This document shows positions 11,724 through 24,025 of a DNA stretch of 64,000 nt, piece by piece. The notes beneath the pieces are model-generated. The model was given only the letters and a program-made list of their open reading frames with translations. It did not search any database and was not told where the DNA came from. The position numbers were made by a program, and so were the translations under genes. Source of the DNA: Jacaranda mimosifolia (lineage: Eukaryota; Streptophyta; Magnoliopsida; Lamiales; Bignoniaceae); NCBI GenBank assembly GCA_018894105.1, contig CM032132.1, positions 27,455,379-27,519,378 on the forward strand, given 5' to 3'. Numbering within the stretch: the stretch's first letter is position 1; each line of letters begins with the position of its first letter.

Positions 11724-12600
11724 AAGAGACTTGAAGTCTACCCCTGACAGTACTAAAGTATCATTGCCAATCAATAAAAACTGCTAATGATTCTACAGCT
11801 ACATGTTCGTGCCAACAATTAAGGTTTTTTAGACTAGATTAACAAACAAATTGATTGTTTAAAGTCAACCCTGCAATTGACCTAGCGCCAGTTTTGAACT
11901 GCAAAATCAAAGGCTCTTTAGCCCAAGTTAACAAATGAATTGATCATTTAAAGTCGGCCCTGCAGTCGACCTAGCGCGGGTTTTAAACTGCAAAATCAAA
12001 AGCTTTTCAGCCCAAGTTAACAAACAAATTAATCGTTTGTAGTCGACCATGAGGTTGACCTAGCGTCGGTTTCAAACTGCAGACCAAGGCTTTTTGGCCC
12101 AAGCCAAGGAACGAGTTGATCGTTTAATGTCGACCTCACTGTTGACCAGAAATCTCTTATAACAACAAATTATAGCTTCATGCCCAAATCGATGCACGTA
12201 CTCAAATTGAAAACTTAACCTTGTAGTCGGAGATAATGTTTGAGAAAAATAATAAGTTAACAAAATCGATCACCAAGATTGTTCGTTTGATCACAAAGGA
12301 AATAGTCTAAGTCGATCTCAACATCAACAAAAGACAATATCACAATGCCCTTTTTAAAACAGTTTAGATGATACAAATATATTGGATCAATTCCATTATT
12401 TCTATGTCAATCGACATCTAAATTGACTGTGGACTTGCTTAAATTCCCTCATTAAGGCACCATATGATATGATTTCTTATTTGAGGTCGAATTACTTATG
12501 TTGTTGGTTATTAACAATCGGCATTCGGCAAAAAAGAAAGCGTTAAAAGCAAAATAAACTCAAGAACACATTGATGAGCGAAAAGTACCTTTCATTATGT
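11724..12600 (+). repeat. Short tandem-like repeats after Tat integrase
   Basis: A unit containing GTCGACC-type blocks, CCTAGCGCCAGTTT and AACTGCAAAATCAAAGGC recurs about four times between 11860 and 12150, spaced by roughly 80-90 bases. This is non-coding spacer between pol and the antisense ORF. Confidence 0.55.
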
Positions 12601-12919
12601 TCCAATGATCAGATTACAAAGAAAATTAAAAGCAAGCGCCTTGCAAGTTGACCAAAACATGAAAGGAAAAATAAAACAGAGTAAGAGCTCAACTCGATCC
12701 AAAGACTTTGGCTCGCGCAGCTCCTACGTCCTCATTGATTGCATGATCAAGCTCATTACTCGAGGGGATGGAAACAATTGTAGCAGCCTCGACTTCCTAC
12801 TCGGGCACCACGTCGAGGGCTGACTAAATTGTAAAGGCTGATCGGGAAGGCCCCACCTCATCGATGAGAAATGTGCACCTACGTGGAGGAAGGAAATTAG
12901 CTGTGTTGACCTTGCAATC

Positions 12920-15200
12920 CTAGGTATCGAACGCAAAGTTATTGGCGAAAGTAAATTCCTTGGTCACGTTGGCAAGCCGCCTTAAGTGATCAGCGACAAG
13001 CTCAACCATAAGAGCAACAATAGTTCCTTCCTCTGGAGTATTCTCATTGGGTTCGGGATACATCTCGAGCTGTTCATTCAGCATCGGGCTGAGGCATTCC
13101 CTATCCTTAGGGCGGATTTGATAGCCCAGGTATTCCAGCTGCTTGAGCACTTTCTTAGAATCATCTTTTATGTCATCGAGGGAAAAGATGACGCTGGTGT
13201 CTTGGAACGCCGAACACAACATGAACTGATGCACAACCTCTCATCGCATTAGCGACAACATCTTAAAAAGTTAGTCTCAAGTGTATTGCATCTCGGTATT
13301 ATACCCTTATGTTCGACCAGAATCGTAGCTGTGTTGTGCATCAAACAGGGCGGCCTTCAATAGTAGCTCGTCTATTCTGCTATTCACAGACATTGCAGTT
13401 ATAAGCTGGCTGTCCTTAAGCTCGAGTTGTTCATTCGTTTCCCCAAGCTGCGCATCTAGTTGCTCGATTCTCGATTGTGCAGACTTGAGCTGAGCCTTTT
13501 GCGTTTCTAAAGCTCTCTGCCTCTTCCAGAGTTGGTCACGTTCATTGAGGGCTAGCTCCAACCTCCTATAAAAATGGTAGCCTAACTAGCTAACCTGCGA
13601 GGGAAACAACCTTAGTCGATCAAAATAAAGAAAAATGAAAGAGAAACGAGCTATTTGACAAGTGAAAGGTATTCGACTACACACTTGTCATGTTTGAATG
13701 ATATGCCAGGGCCCTCAACGCTGTATCCTATCTCAGATCCATGAATTTTTCTGGTCGAACGTGAATAGTCCAGCCATCATCACCTTTAGGGGCGCAGCCC
13801 TAGTCAACCCCATCATCAACATCGACAAGGAATGTGAATAGCCATGGTGCCCTCAGTGCCGAAATGGGGTGACGGTAGCTTGGGCAGCTAAAATAGTTGG
13901 TCCTCTTCTCCCCACCCCAAGAGGTCATAGCTAGTCGGTTGGTTGAGGGTTCCAGCTTTACCTTTGCCTTTGTCAGCGGCAGTTCTCTTATGTGCTGGTC
14001 CTGTCTACTTAGTGGATGGCCTCTTCTATTGAGTAGCAAGATTGTTGGTCGCAGTTGAAGTTGGTCGAACTGATAAAGCAGTGGGAGCAGATAATGCGGC
14101 CAGAGGCTGTAAAGCAGCCTACGCAGCAACCTCTTAATGAGCTGTCCCTTGGCAGTGTTCCTAGTTCCTTTGAAGTTGGGCCAGTACTTGTGCTTGAGTT
14201 TGGTTCATGATTTCTTCTCAATTTGCAAGACAATGAGAAAAAATAAGTCAGTCTTGACCAAAAAGATGATATGAAGCAATTGAAAAGCCACCGAAATCTA
14301 CCTAGTCAAGCGCCAGCTGGTAAATCTAACCGAGCAGGCGATAAGCCCGCCAACACCATGTTTTCTCCTTGATATACCCCGAGGCCTCTATCTAGCCAAA
14401 CTGAACTAAATCCCGAACGAAAGTATTGGGCCAGGTTGGGGTCTTGTTACTTGACATCTCGGCATGGCCTATCAACTAACCCCTAGGAATGTTAAAACCC
14501 CATGTGCCTGAATAAAAAAGTATCATTTTTTTCCACTCTTGACCGTGGGACGACGAAGGGGTTACTAAGAATTTTCGACGAGAATGGGTGGTGAGATAAT
14601 AGAAGCCCGACTCATCAATGCTACCCAACGTTTAGGACATGGGAAGGTGGAAGAGGTTCAAAAAGTTAGCAAACAAAGGGGTTTGGTCATGTATATGCAT
14701 CAAAATGAAGAAACAATATAAAGTCGAGAAACAATTGGGCAACAATTAGGTTATACACACTTGCAGACCTATCAACGGGTTGACTATTGAGTGGGCAAGA
14801 GGAAGCCTAAGCCCACACCTAAAGGCTTCCTCGAATAGAGTTATACAACCAGAATGAGATTGATGTATCCTATCATCAGGCCCCAGAACTGTTAATTCAA
14901 CTCCTCAGAGATATGGTACAATCGCCTAACTGGGTTGAAATCCTCCTCAGTTACCTTTGAGTGGATCTCACTATAATTGCCAGGGGTGAATGGCCGACTA
15001 TGAAAGATGGGTGGTCGACTCGGCCCAGCACCACCCCTAATGGCACCGCAATCATCGCTAGAACTACTGGAGGTCGAACTACCATTAGAGGAACTATTGG
15101 ACTTACTAGTCGAGTCACCCTCCCTAGTCAGACCTCGATCTGACCTAATCGCCTCACTGTCACTCCCTTGGCTACCCTCATCCCAAATACTCTTAACATG
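12920..15200 (-). pseudogene. Antisense ORF region (aORF) of the Tat element
   Basis: On the strand opposite to gag-pol, between integrase and the 3' LTR, remnants of one protein can be followed from about 15200 down to 12920. Early on comes FEEAFRCGLRLPLAHSIV (about 14870-14815), similar to the N-terminal region of plant 'putative transposon protein' domains. Then a proline/threonine-rich part, then a coiled-coil-like stretch (13561-13307, rich in Gln, Leu, Glu: ALETQKAQLKSAQSRIEQLD), then an acidic C-terminal piece (13234-12920). Stops and shifts interrupt it. Such antisense ORFs are described for Tat elements; their role is unknown. The reading is mine from partial motifs. Confidence 0.6.
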
Positions 15201-15624
15201 TTAGATAAAGCTGAATGATCGAGATGCAACAAAGTAATAACTTGCTCGAAAGGACTTTGAAAAACTTACACGGTTTGAAAGTTTAAATCGGAGTGCAATG
15301 AGCTATAAACACAGAGAAATAGCTGACTTGACCTCACAGAATGCTGCAAAAAGTGAAAATAAGGATTTTCACCGCGTATATTTAAAGGCCTCAGCGCGCA
15401 GCAGCCCAAATGACTGCAATTATTATGTAGCCATCACTTGACGCTTCGCATGACCCGATGTAACATATGTATTTAATGTACTGAAACACCAATAAACTTT
15501 CAAAACCCTGGTCGACCTCTGGAATCATAACACCATCAACAAGCCAGACCCCTCGTCGAGTGTATTTAGTTACCATGGATTAGCTACTCCTTATTCCTTC
15601 TCGTTGATTGCCTTGATCAGGACT

Positions 15625-15642
15625 CAGAAGTGGGGGGACTAA
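15625..15642 (+). other. Polypurine tract of the Tat element
   Basis: AGAAGTGGGGGGACTAA lies directly before the 3' LTR, matching the usual position and composition. Confidence 0.75.
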
Positions 15643-16418
15643 AGATATAGGAAGGCGCAATGGGCCCAACTCAATAATTCTCGACTAGACAGCCCAATTT
15701 CCCACCAGGCCCAACTCAGTACAAGCCAGCTATGTTATTGGCCGATTTCGAAGATCACTGCCCAGTGGACCACGGTCGAGGTAACTATATTCAGCACTCA
15801 ACTTAGAAAATACTTGCCAATGACTAAGGTCTATCTTATTGATCAGGGCTTATGCAGAAGACTCACAAGCAAGTATTTACCTCAACTATGGAGGTCGAGC
15901 AGATACGACAGCCTCTCTACCGCATTGAATGCTTTGGCAGGTAGCATGCCTCCGCATTAATGATGCATATCACCGCCAGTACCACCTTTTCAGGCGCGCT
16001 AGGCTAGTGTACACCTCCCGTGTGTCAACTTATCCTTAGGAGCTAGAGCTAGTGCCACCTGAAATAGTACATAGGTTGGAAAAGACCTAAAGGCCCTCAA
16101 ACAAGGACGAAGGCCCTTCATGTTCAACAAGGGCATGATTGACATAACAACCATCCAAGGAAGACTATAAATACCCTATTTCCAGCCCTCCACAAGGGAT
16201 ACCAAAAAGCCCTCACTTTACTACTCTAACTTCTAGTTAATTATATTAACTTGAGTGTTGGAGTGCCTTAGCTGAGGGCCCCTCGACTAGCTTGACATTT
16301 GCTATTGGTTGCAGGACTCTATCCTGTTATATCACAAAGTACTTCCATCGATCTCCCATCTGGTCGATTGAATTGGACTTTAGCCTAATACACACCTAGA
16401 TGATTTATACCCTCATCA
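15643..16418 (+). repeat. 3' LTR of the Tat element
   Basis: Begins at the base equivalent to 5541 (the T of TG is A here) and ends CCCTCATCA. Collinear with the 5' LTR. Confidence 0.9.
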
Positions 16419-16423
16419 GTATC
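16419..16423. repeat. Target-site duplication, right copy (GTATC)
   Basis: Second copy of the 5-bp duplication flanking the Tat element. Confidence 0.85.
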
Positions 16424-18584
16424 ATTTCTCTACAATCAAATTTTATCGTCTACCTCCTTGCTCTAGAAGCTATTCACGAAATTGGCTTAAGGACTTGACG
16501 CCAGTGTCTATTTTTTCCTATACATTTCTAGTTAAAGTGTTCTCATCTTAATGTTCAATCTTGTTAGTTTGGTTAATTGGTAGCTGTCCATTATGATATA
16601 ACCGACTTGTGATTGAGAATAATTAACATATCCTATTGGGATTAATTTCTGGTGTGCTAAAGTTTTGGCTTTAGTAAATAGGCTAAGATCAACTTGGCCT
16701 GTAGCATTCCACCCAAAACATTTCCAAATAATGCGAGGGTTGATATGTTGTTGTAAAATGTAAGACACTTGGACATGAGATAAAAATTTCTAGGGTTTGG
16801 GTCGGTGCATGCAATTATATTTGTACACGAGCTATTGAAGATATATACATGTGTGTATATGTATATGTTTATCTAGTTCTTAAGAGTACTGGAATTTTCT
16901 TTATTATAATTACTAATTGTTGAATCAACATTAGCGTCGCTATTTCATTTCTGAAGCTATAGGATACCAAAATGGGGTGTAAGACTTTATGGAGTTCAGT
17001 TAATATGTCCATTTTAGCTATACATGAGCCTTACTTGCAGCAGTTCCATCAGTGTGCATGTACACGAATTTCATTCTTTAGGATATTGAGGTTTTTATTT
17101 GATCCAATTGATCGTTTTAGTTTGTGGTTAGAAAAACAAGCTTCATCTATCCTATTATCAATAAGATTATTTATTCAATCATGTCTAATATATGGATATG
17201 CAATAACAATCTGCCCTTATGGATATACGTATTCATGTTCTACATTTATTCCAATCTCCATAAATTGGGATTCTAGTTTTCTGCAGTCAAGATTTTGGAT
17301 AGGGTTTCTCATTTCCAAATATGAATCTTTATCCTTTATTTTTCAGTTACAAGTCTTATATCTTTCTCAGTTTCGGTAATTAATGACAGTGTATTGATAT
17401 AATAGTTCCCCTGCTTCATCACTACCCTCTTCACCAAAGTTTCAGCAGCAGTCTTTATATCCTGTCATTTCCATTTAATCCCTTCAAATTTTTCTTCATT
17501 GATTTCTATATCCCTACCAGATACTTTCCTTTAAGATTCTAGTACTAACTCTAGATGTCTTCTGCATTCTTAAATGTTATCCCCTTCTCCTCAAGTCACA
17601 ATGTTTTCTTTCAACTTCATTCTTATAGGTAGTTTTTCTCTCATTTTATTTGTTGCCATCTTGTGCTCATACTAATGAGATTTCTTATTATTTATGAGCT
17701 AATTTCCCCAAACATTTAAATCATAACCATACACACATATTAGTCATATTTTTCTTAAAAGATTTCCTTATGGGAAATATTCCTTATTTTCCTTTCAAAT
17801 ACCATGATGCAGTTGCACAAGTTAACTCCACTGCTGAAGTATCGATTTCTTTGAAACAAGAATACTCTATGGGCCTCAACCATATGTAGAAACCAAAATA
17901 TCATATTATATTAGAATGATCCTTGAGTTCTCAATTCCATTATAACAAATACACCAACACCACAATGCGATACCAAGAATATTATTCCACCAAGCATTAC
18001 TAAAGTCATATGCTTGACATCTCAAGGGTAACGGACTAGATATTAGCTGGCTAGTCCAACACCAATCGTTTATTCTTTTGATGTCAAGCAATATCCCAGA
18101 AGTTCACATCCTAGCTAGATTTTCTTGTCAAACTTAGTCTCCATTAATCCCAATATTCCACACTCCAAGGAGATTCAAGTTATTGGCATACCATTTCCCA
18201 AGTAGTCATATCATTTGCATCACAAGATACTTTTATGTCCAAAATATCGATCTAAAGGATCTTCTACTTATCTAATTTAGCTCTATCTAAAACGATCATC
18301 GGCTCACACACCGATTAGAGTACTCTCAAACAAGTTCGTATTTGATATAAGTCCCTAAGAATATTACTTTTCCCAAATATAAGAAGTCACATGCTCAATA
18401 CCTTAAGAGTTACAGATTATACATTGGTCGGCGATAAACCATAACCTTCCACATCCTCTGGATCGAACATTATCCCAAAATTCACGTCCTAGAAAAATTC
18501 TAGAGTCATGCCTAATCTGTACTAACCCAAAACTTTTATGTTCTGAGGATTATATCCTAGCGTAGCATAGGTTTTCAAAACTAA
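16424..18584 (-). mobile_element. LARD-like element interior, 5' part (non-coding)
   Basis: Continuation of the interior interrupted by the Tat element. A 135-codon open frame on the plus strand (16972-17379) has no recognisable motif and probably is chance. No retroelement protein domain was seen on either strand. The end near 18000-18584 shows TCAAGG/AACGG and TCACATCC-type repeats resembling 54900-55440 of the second element. Confidence 0.6.
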
Positions 18585-18596
18585 GCTCTGATGCCA
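18585..18596 (-). other. Primer-binding site of the LARD-like element
   Basis: Minus strand reads TGGCATCAGAGC, one base off the plant initiator-tRNA-Met site TGGTATCAGAGC. It lies 4 bases inside the LTR edge at 18601. Confidence 0.8.
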
Positions 18597-18600
18597 CTTC

Positions 18601-21600
18601 TATAGTGCCCCGACTGAGAAGCGCCTATTCCCGATCGGGACACTGCTCATTCTATACCACAAGTTTTCTGAATAACTAAAAATACATTTATCAAACTTCA
18701 TAATATTTAATTTCTACAAGCAACATCCATTAAAGGTTCAACTATGAACCAAAATATCATGAATCACACTTAGCACTTCTACCACATTCATTACCTCATG
18801 CGTCACCTTGGTAGTCTACCCTCATCACTCATTCTTATCTGGGATAAAGAACGGAAGAAAATAATATAAGAACTGTAAGTTCGAATGACTTAGTGAGTTA
18901 TTAACATAGCAGCACGTATATATAGGGTGACAACAACCAAACACAGAATTAATAAAGAAACCTTCGAAGCTGTTGCAAATATATGAAATATAATGAAGGT
19001 AAAGGAATATAATCATCTAGGAAGTCGAGCGTTAACGAATTAACAATACTTTTGAAATTAAGCTATTGGTAGTTCTCATACCTTGTCACTTAATTTTCAA
19101 AAACATGAAAATCCTCATCCCTCCAAATTTTGAGTGATTGGCTTGAACACTTAAACACGCACTAGGCATAGCTAGTTGCATGCCTAATCCCGCTCATAGA
19201 TAGCTATCTCCAGCTGGCTATCAGGAAGGATTATATATACAACTTGTAGGGTATCAACCAAAAGATCAGTCACTGTCGGTCCTTTCTACCCACTTGCCTT
19301 TCGTAGTTGATCCAAGGGCCTACCCCCAAGGGTATTAAGTACTTTCATGATTATCACATAACACGTCTAACAATATTTCACTTAACACATCAATTTGCCA
19401 TGATAAACAAGTGATCAATAAATCAGCATCAAGTTTGTTCCAAGCTAGACATGGTGATGATAGAAAAATATCTTTCGAAATTCATTTTGTAATTTTCTCA
19501 TACAATCACCAAATTTCAAGTAAAAAACATAAATTATAATTAAATTGAAATAATAGTTAGTGTAAGGGGCGATGTGTAGTGAATTTCACAAACAATTTAT
19601 TTTATCAAAACTTATGTAAACATGATATTTGGTTGTTGGTTGTAACAAATCAAAACGGGTAAAGAATTCAGATAAGAATAGATCAAGAACCACAAATAAA
19701 GAAGAAAAAAAAAGTCCAAATAGATTACCAAGAGAAAAACAGAGATAGAAGGTCAATATTGTACAGATGAACGACAATTTCTAGCAAGAATGGTCAAACA
19801 GAAATGATATATTTACTAATATACATACATAAGAGAAGAAATCATGTCATGCGAGATTAAAAATTTGAATAACAATGGCTCAAGAGTTTCAGACAAAAAG
19901 AACAGTTCAGAAAGACTGTTGGATTCAATGCGTGAATCAAAGAGTAACATAGAGCGAACGATCAGCAATAGTTGAATCTCCACATAAACAAGATCAAGCA
20001 ATAAACAATAAGGATATATTAACAAATATGTATGTTCTTTTCCCAACGAAGGAAATTAATATAAACTCATGCAGAGAAATCCCTAATTGTACGGACTCTC
20101 AAGTCCTAGCTTCCTAGTTAAACCAAGAACTATCAAAAGATAACTTGAGTTACCATTCTATTAATCCTCTAATTCTTAATTATAAATATAGTTGGTGTTA
20201 ACCTAAGGAGTTGATAAGAAAGATTACTACACGATTGTCTTTAACTCCTGACATTGTTAGGGTTTCATTTAGGTCACAATATTCAGCGGAATGCATTGTC
20301 ATAGAATCCAAAGCTTATTAAATCTAATCCCAAATAAAATAACCCTTAAATACTTGGTATTTTAAGGTTGCACAACTTTACTTGATTGAGTCCAATCATC
20401 ATTACCTTTATATTTCTAAAACTCTAAACTCGGTAATATTTTTTGCGTGCTTAAATCGACCCAATCCTCTTTTCATCATAACATGTCACAGTATCAAGTC
20501 TTGAGGCCATAAATTTAATCGATATTCCCTAAATTATTAAATCAAAATCATATGCTCAACTTAGATTAAATTATAATTTACTAATTTTAATTCTATCAAG
20601 CAGTTAACTCGAATCATGAAAGCCATTCAATTAAAGCTTGGTATGAGATTTACCTAAATCCTGCAAGTATGAATGAATCCACAACCCAAATTTGGCCCAG
20701 ATGAGTCTACAACTAAAATTCAGATATTCTGCCCAAAAGTCATCGGAGCCACCATCGGAGCTGATGCACTGGAGGTGAGAATTGCCACCATGAACTTGTG
20801 CATCTCCACGAGGTGAGCAAAAGCCCTAAGTTAATTTTGAGAATCTCTATCGTTTCAGCTGTCAATTGGCCATTCAAAACCACTATGAAATCTACGCACC
20901 ACTAGATGCTGCCGTATCCAATTCCCCTACAGCCGCTCATTATTTCACTAAATTAACACCATCCGTCGCTTACCCATCCAATTCCGAGTAGAACCCCTCG
21001 AAGCCCGACCTCATTTTGCCGTCGGAATGGCGAAACCACCACCTCCGTCCTTGGTCTGCGATCGACCTTTATTTTCCAGCGAATTCCATGGTTATTTTTG
21101 GTCGTTCTTGGTATGGTTGTACTCCTCTTAGCTAGAGGAAGCTAACTATGATTTTAGTCTCGAGTTTCGTGGTCGTTCTCTAGCGATTCGCCGTTGGGGT
21201 GGGCTTGGGGTATGTTTTTAGAATTTGATAAAAAAATCCATCCTTAATTTTATATATATATATATATATATATTTCTAGGTTTTTCAATTGAACCCCAAA
21301 GGTTTTAACCAACTTCAATTTGTCCCCTAAAGATTTTCACTACCTTCAGTTTGGTCCCTGAGTTTCAATTAAGTCCTTCAACTTTTATTTCTTACACATT
21401 GACCCCTAACATTTATGTTTCTGGGCAATTGGATTCTAAATTTAATTATTCTGAAGTCCTTAAACTTTTAATTTGCTCACATTGACCCCCTAAATTTTAT
21501 AATTTTAGACAATCAAGACATCTTCTCCTTTACAATTTAATCCCTCGATTGTCAATTTATTCCTATATTTTTATTAAATAAATCTATCCCAAAATTAATC

Positions 21601-21663
21601 TAGCCAAACTTATCGATTTCCTATTTTATTCCATTTTAGGATCTTAAAATTCAGGGTGTTACA
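18601..21663 (-). repeat. 5' LTR of the LARD-like element (3.06 kb)
   Basis: Bounded by the PBS at 18585-18596 on one side and by GGGTGTTACA (minus TGTAACACCC) at 21663 on the other. Its inner half matches the left LTR. It lacks protein-coding content. A (TA)n tract lies near 21245-21270. The flanking five bases are TGTAT; the matching left copy is lost. Confidence 0.75.
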
Positions 21664-22525
21664 TGTATTTATACTTTTTGCGTAAACATATATAACTTGT
21701 TAATGCCATATAAAATGCATATACTTATTGATGTAATTTGAATAACATTCAAAATGATATTAAAACTGCATAATTATAAACTTACTCAGTAAGAATTTCT
21801 ACAGTAATACATAAAAAATATTTTACTAATACATAATTTTATTTTAATAATTTTTTATAAAAGGGTAATTTGATTATTTAAAAAATCCATTTCGTTCCTA
21901 CTGGTCATTCCTATTTTTTCAGTCATTAGAATGGAATCAAGAAGGGAATGATGATTCCATTCATTTCTCATTCCTTGTACATATTAATCATAAGATAAAT
22001 TATACCAACATCATTTGCTTCTCAACATCATTCCATTCATAAAGTTATTCAATTCCCACCTAATTCTATTCTTACATACCAATCACCACCTTAAGGCAAT
22101 AATTGATGTGTAAGAATGGAGTAAAGTTGAACTGAAACGACTTTAGAAATAGAATAAAGATGAAAATAAAATGGTAATGGTATAATTTATCTTATACTTG
22201 GTATGTATACAAAATGAGAAAGAAATAAAATCATCATTCTTTGTTTGATTTTGTTCTTATAATTGGTATTTAACAATAACCGATAGGTAATAGGATAAAA
22301 CTTTTTAAATGACCATATTACCCTTTTAAAAAGTTTATTAAAATAAATACATTTATCAGTAAATTTCTTTATATATTACTGTAAAAAAAATTGTGGGATA
22401 AGTCTATAGTTATGTAATTTTAATACACTTTTAATGTTATTCGAATTACATCAACAAATATATGCAATTTATATCTTACCAACTATGTTATGCATGTTCA
22501 CGCAAAAAGAATATAAACACAATTG
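21664..22525. repeat. Large palindromic (foldback) repeat, arms about 430 bp
   Basis: The left arm, starting TGTATTTATACTTTTTGCG, is mirrored by the reverse complement of the right arm, ending near 22525. Arms stay collinear through blocks such as GATGTAATTTGAATAACATT, AAAAGGGTAAT and ATAAGATAAATTATACC, meeting near 22095. No coding capacity. The left arm starts exactly at the LTR edge of the LARD element, so the LARD element probably inserted into the outer arm. Confidence 0.7.
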
Positions 22526-24020
22526 TTTTGAAATTACTTGTTCTATAATAATAACTTAGCAAGTTCTTTTGAATTTTTTGATAAAATATTATTAAAGAAT
22601 TATAGAATGTTTTATAACTTGAGTGCTTAACTTTTATGTGATAAGGCTAGAATGCCTTGATTGCACTGTTTTTATAAGTTTAATTTGCAGAGTCATTGAT
22701 ATAATCCACGACTCTTAATTTATTAGTTTTGCATATATTTTTTAATCATTTGAAAAGATGAGAATATAATTAATGTTATAAATTATACATATTTCATTAG
22801 GTGTTGATCAAGTCGGTGATGCTTCTACTTTTTTCATTATAAAAATTGAGATGCGGTTAATTATTCTTATTTTTAATATTTTCATTTTTATAATAATTTA
22901 TAATATTTTAATATTTTTATAATATTACTAAAAAATATGAGTAAAATATATAATTAAATAAAAATATATAGCAATCAAATAAGTTGGAACATGATATGAA
23001 ACATTTACAAATATAAAGTTTTTCTAATATAATTTTTTTTATTAAATTTGGTAGGGTAATTTTGTGAAAGCAAAATATAGTTTCATTGTTGATAGATTGG
23101 GAATGGTTAAACTTATGGGTGAAACATGGAATGGCTGGATTCCTGTGGGAATAAGAATTTCCATCTCTAAATTATATGAAGCATGAGTTTAAAAATGGAC
23201 TTGGAAAAGTCCATTTCGTTATTACCTCATTCCTACATACCAATCATACCATAAAACTTTTTCGTAACATCAAAATAATGGTAATATAGCCAAATAGCTT
23301 GTAGTTAAGTGCCATTAGTCTCTCATATTGTTGAAGGCCAAAGACTCAAACTTTAAAAAACTCTTGATATGTGTATATATAAATAAAAGTAAAACATTAA
23401 AACAATAGAGCGGTCAATTAATTTAATAACATCGTTCTCGTATTTTAATGTGTAAGGTTTGAAAGTTAAATTATAATGAACTCTAAATATATATTTATGT
23501 GTGTAAAAATAGAAAACATAGTTTTTTTTTATAGTATCGCTGTTGTGAGTTCTAATCATTTTAAATTATTACATCAATTAAAATTCTATATATTCATATC
23601 TATTAATCAATATGTTAACATAAATATATATTTTTCAATTATTATATTTTTATTGAAAAATCATATCATATTATAAAAATTGAATGTAACACTAATAGTT
23701 CAGCAAAACTTATTAAAATGATATTTAGAGTAGAATTTATCTTTATTTCAAAATAAAATTAACTTTATTGTTTAAAACATTTTACAAATTCACTATCAAA
23801 ATTCATTCTTCTAATAATAAAAAATAATTTCAAATATTGTTCGAATTCTTATCCAAGAAAACCATCCTTAATAAACTAAAAATCAAGAAAATAACAATAA
23901 ATTAATAATGCAATGATGTCTTCTTCAAGTCTTAAAATGGTGATATGAACTAAATTTTTTTATGCTTAATCTTGTTTGCTGACTTATATGGTAATACATA
24001 AAATATAATAAGTAACAAAA
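22526..24020. other. AT-rich intergenic DNA, no gene seen
   Basis: Very AT-rich with only short chance frames. About 23040-23240 is related to the small repeat at 1443-1546 and to the inner arms of the adjacent palindrome (CATTCCTACATACCAATCAT-type block). Confidence 0.5.
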
Positions 24021-24025
24021 ACTAA

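Larger units (their letters stand above)
5541..16418 (+). mobile_element. Decayed Ty3/gypsy LTR retrotransposon, Tat lineage
   Basis: A 10.9 kb element in sense orientation with two LTRs (5541-6334 and 15643-16418), a PBS-like site, gag, protease, reverse transcriptase, RNase H and integrase in Ty3/gypsy order, then an antisense open-frame region before the polypurine tract. An extra antisense ORF between pol and the 3' LTR is a known trait of the Tat lineage. A perfect 5-bp duplication GTATC flanks it (5536-5540 and 16419-16423). All coding regions carry many stops and frameshifts, so it cannot mobilise itself. Visible LTR divergence and dense decay suggest an old insertion. Confidence 0.9.

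Noticed and set aside
13307..13561. Coiled-coil protein as an independent host gene
   Set aside because: Position and strand fit the Tat antisense ORF, and neighbouring frames on the same strand continue it with stops.
16972..17379. 135-codon open frame on the plus strand
   Set aside because: Lies in non-coding LARD interior, has no recognisable domain, biased composition (Phe/Ile/Ser/Cys) and no similar frame in the second element.
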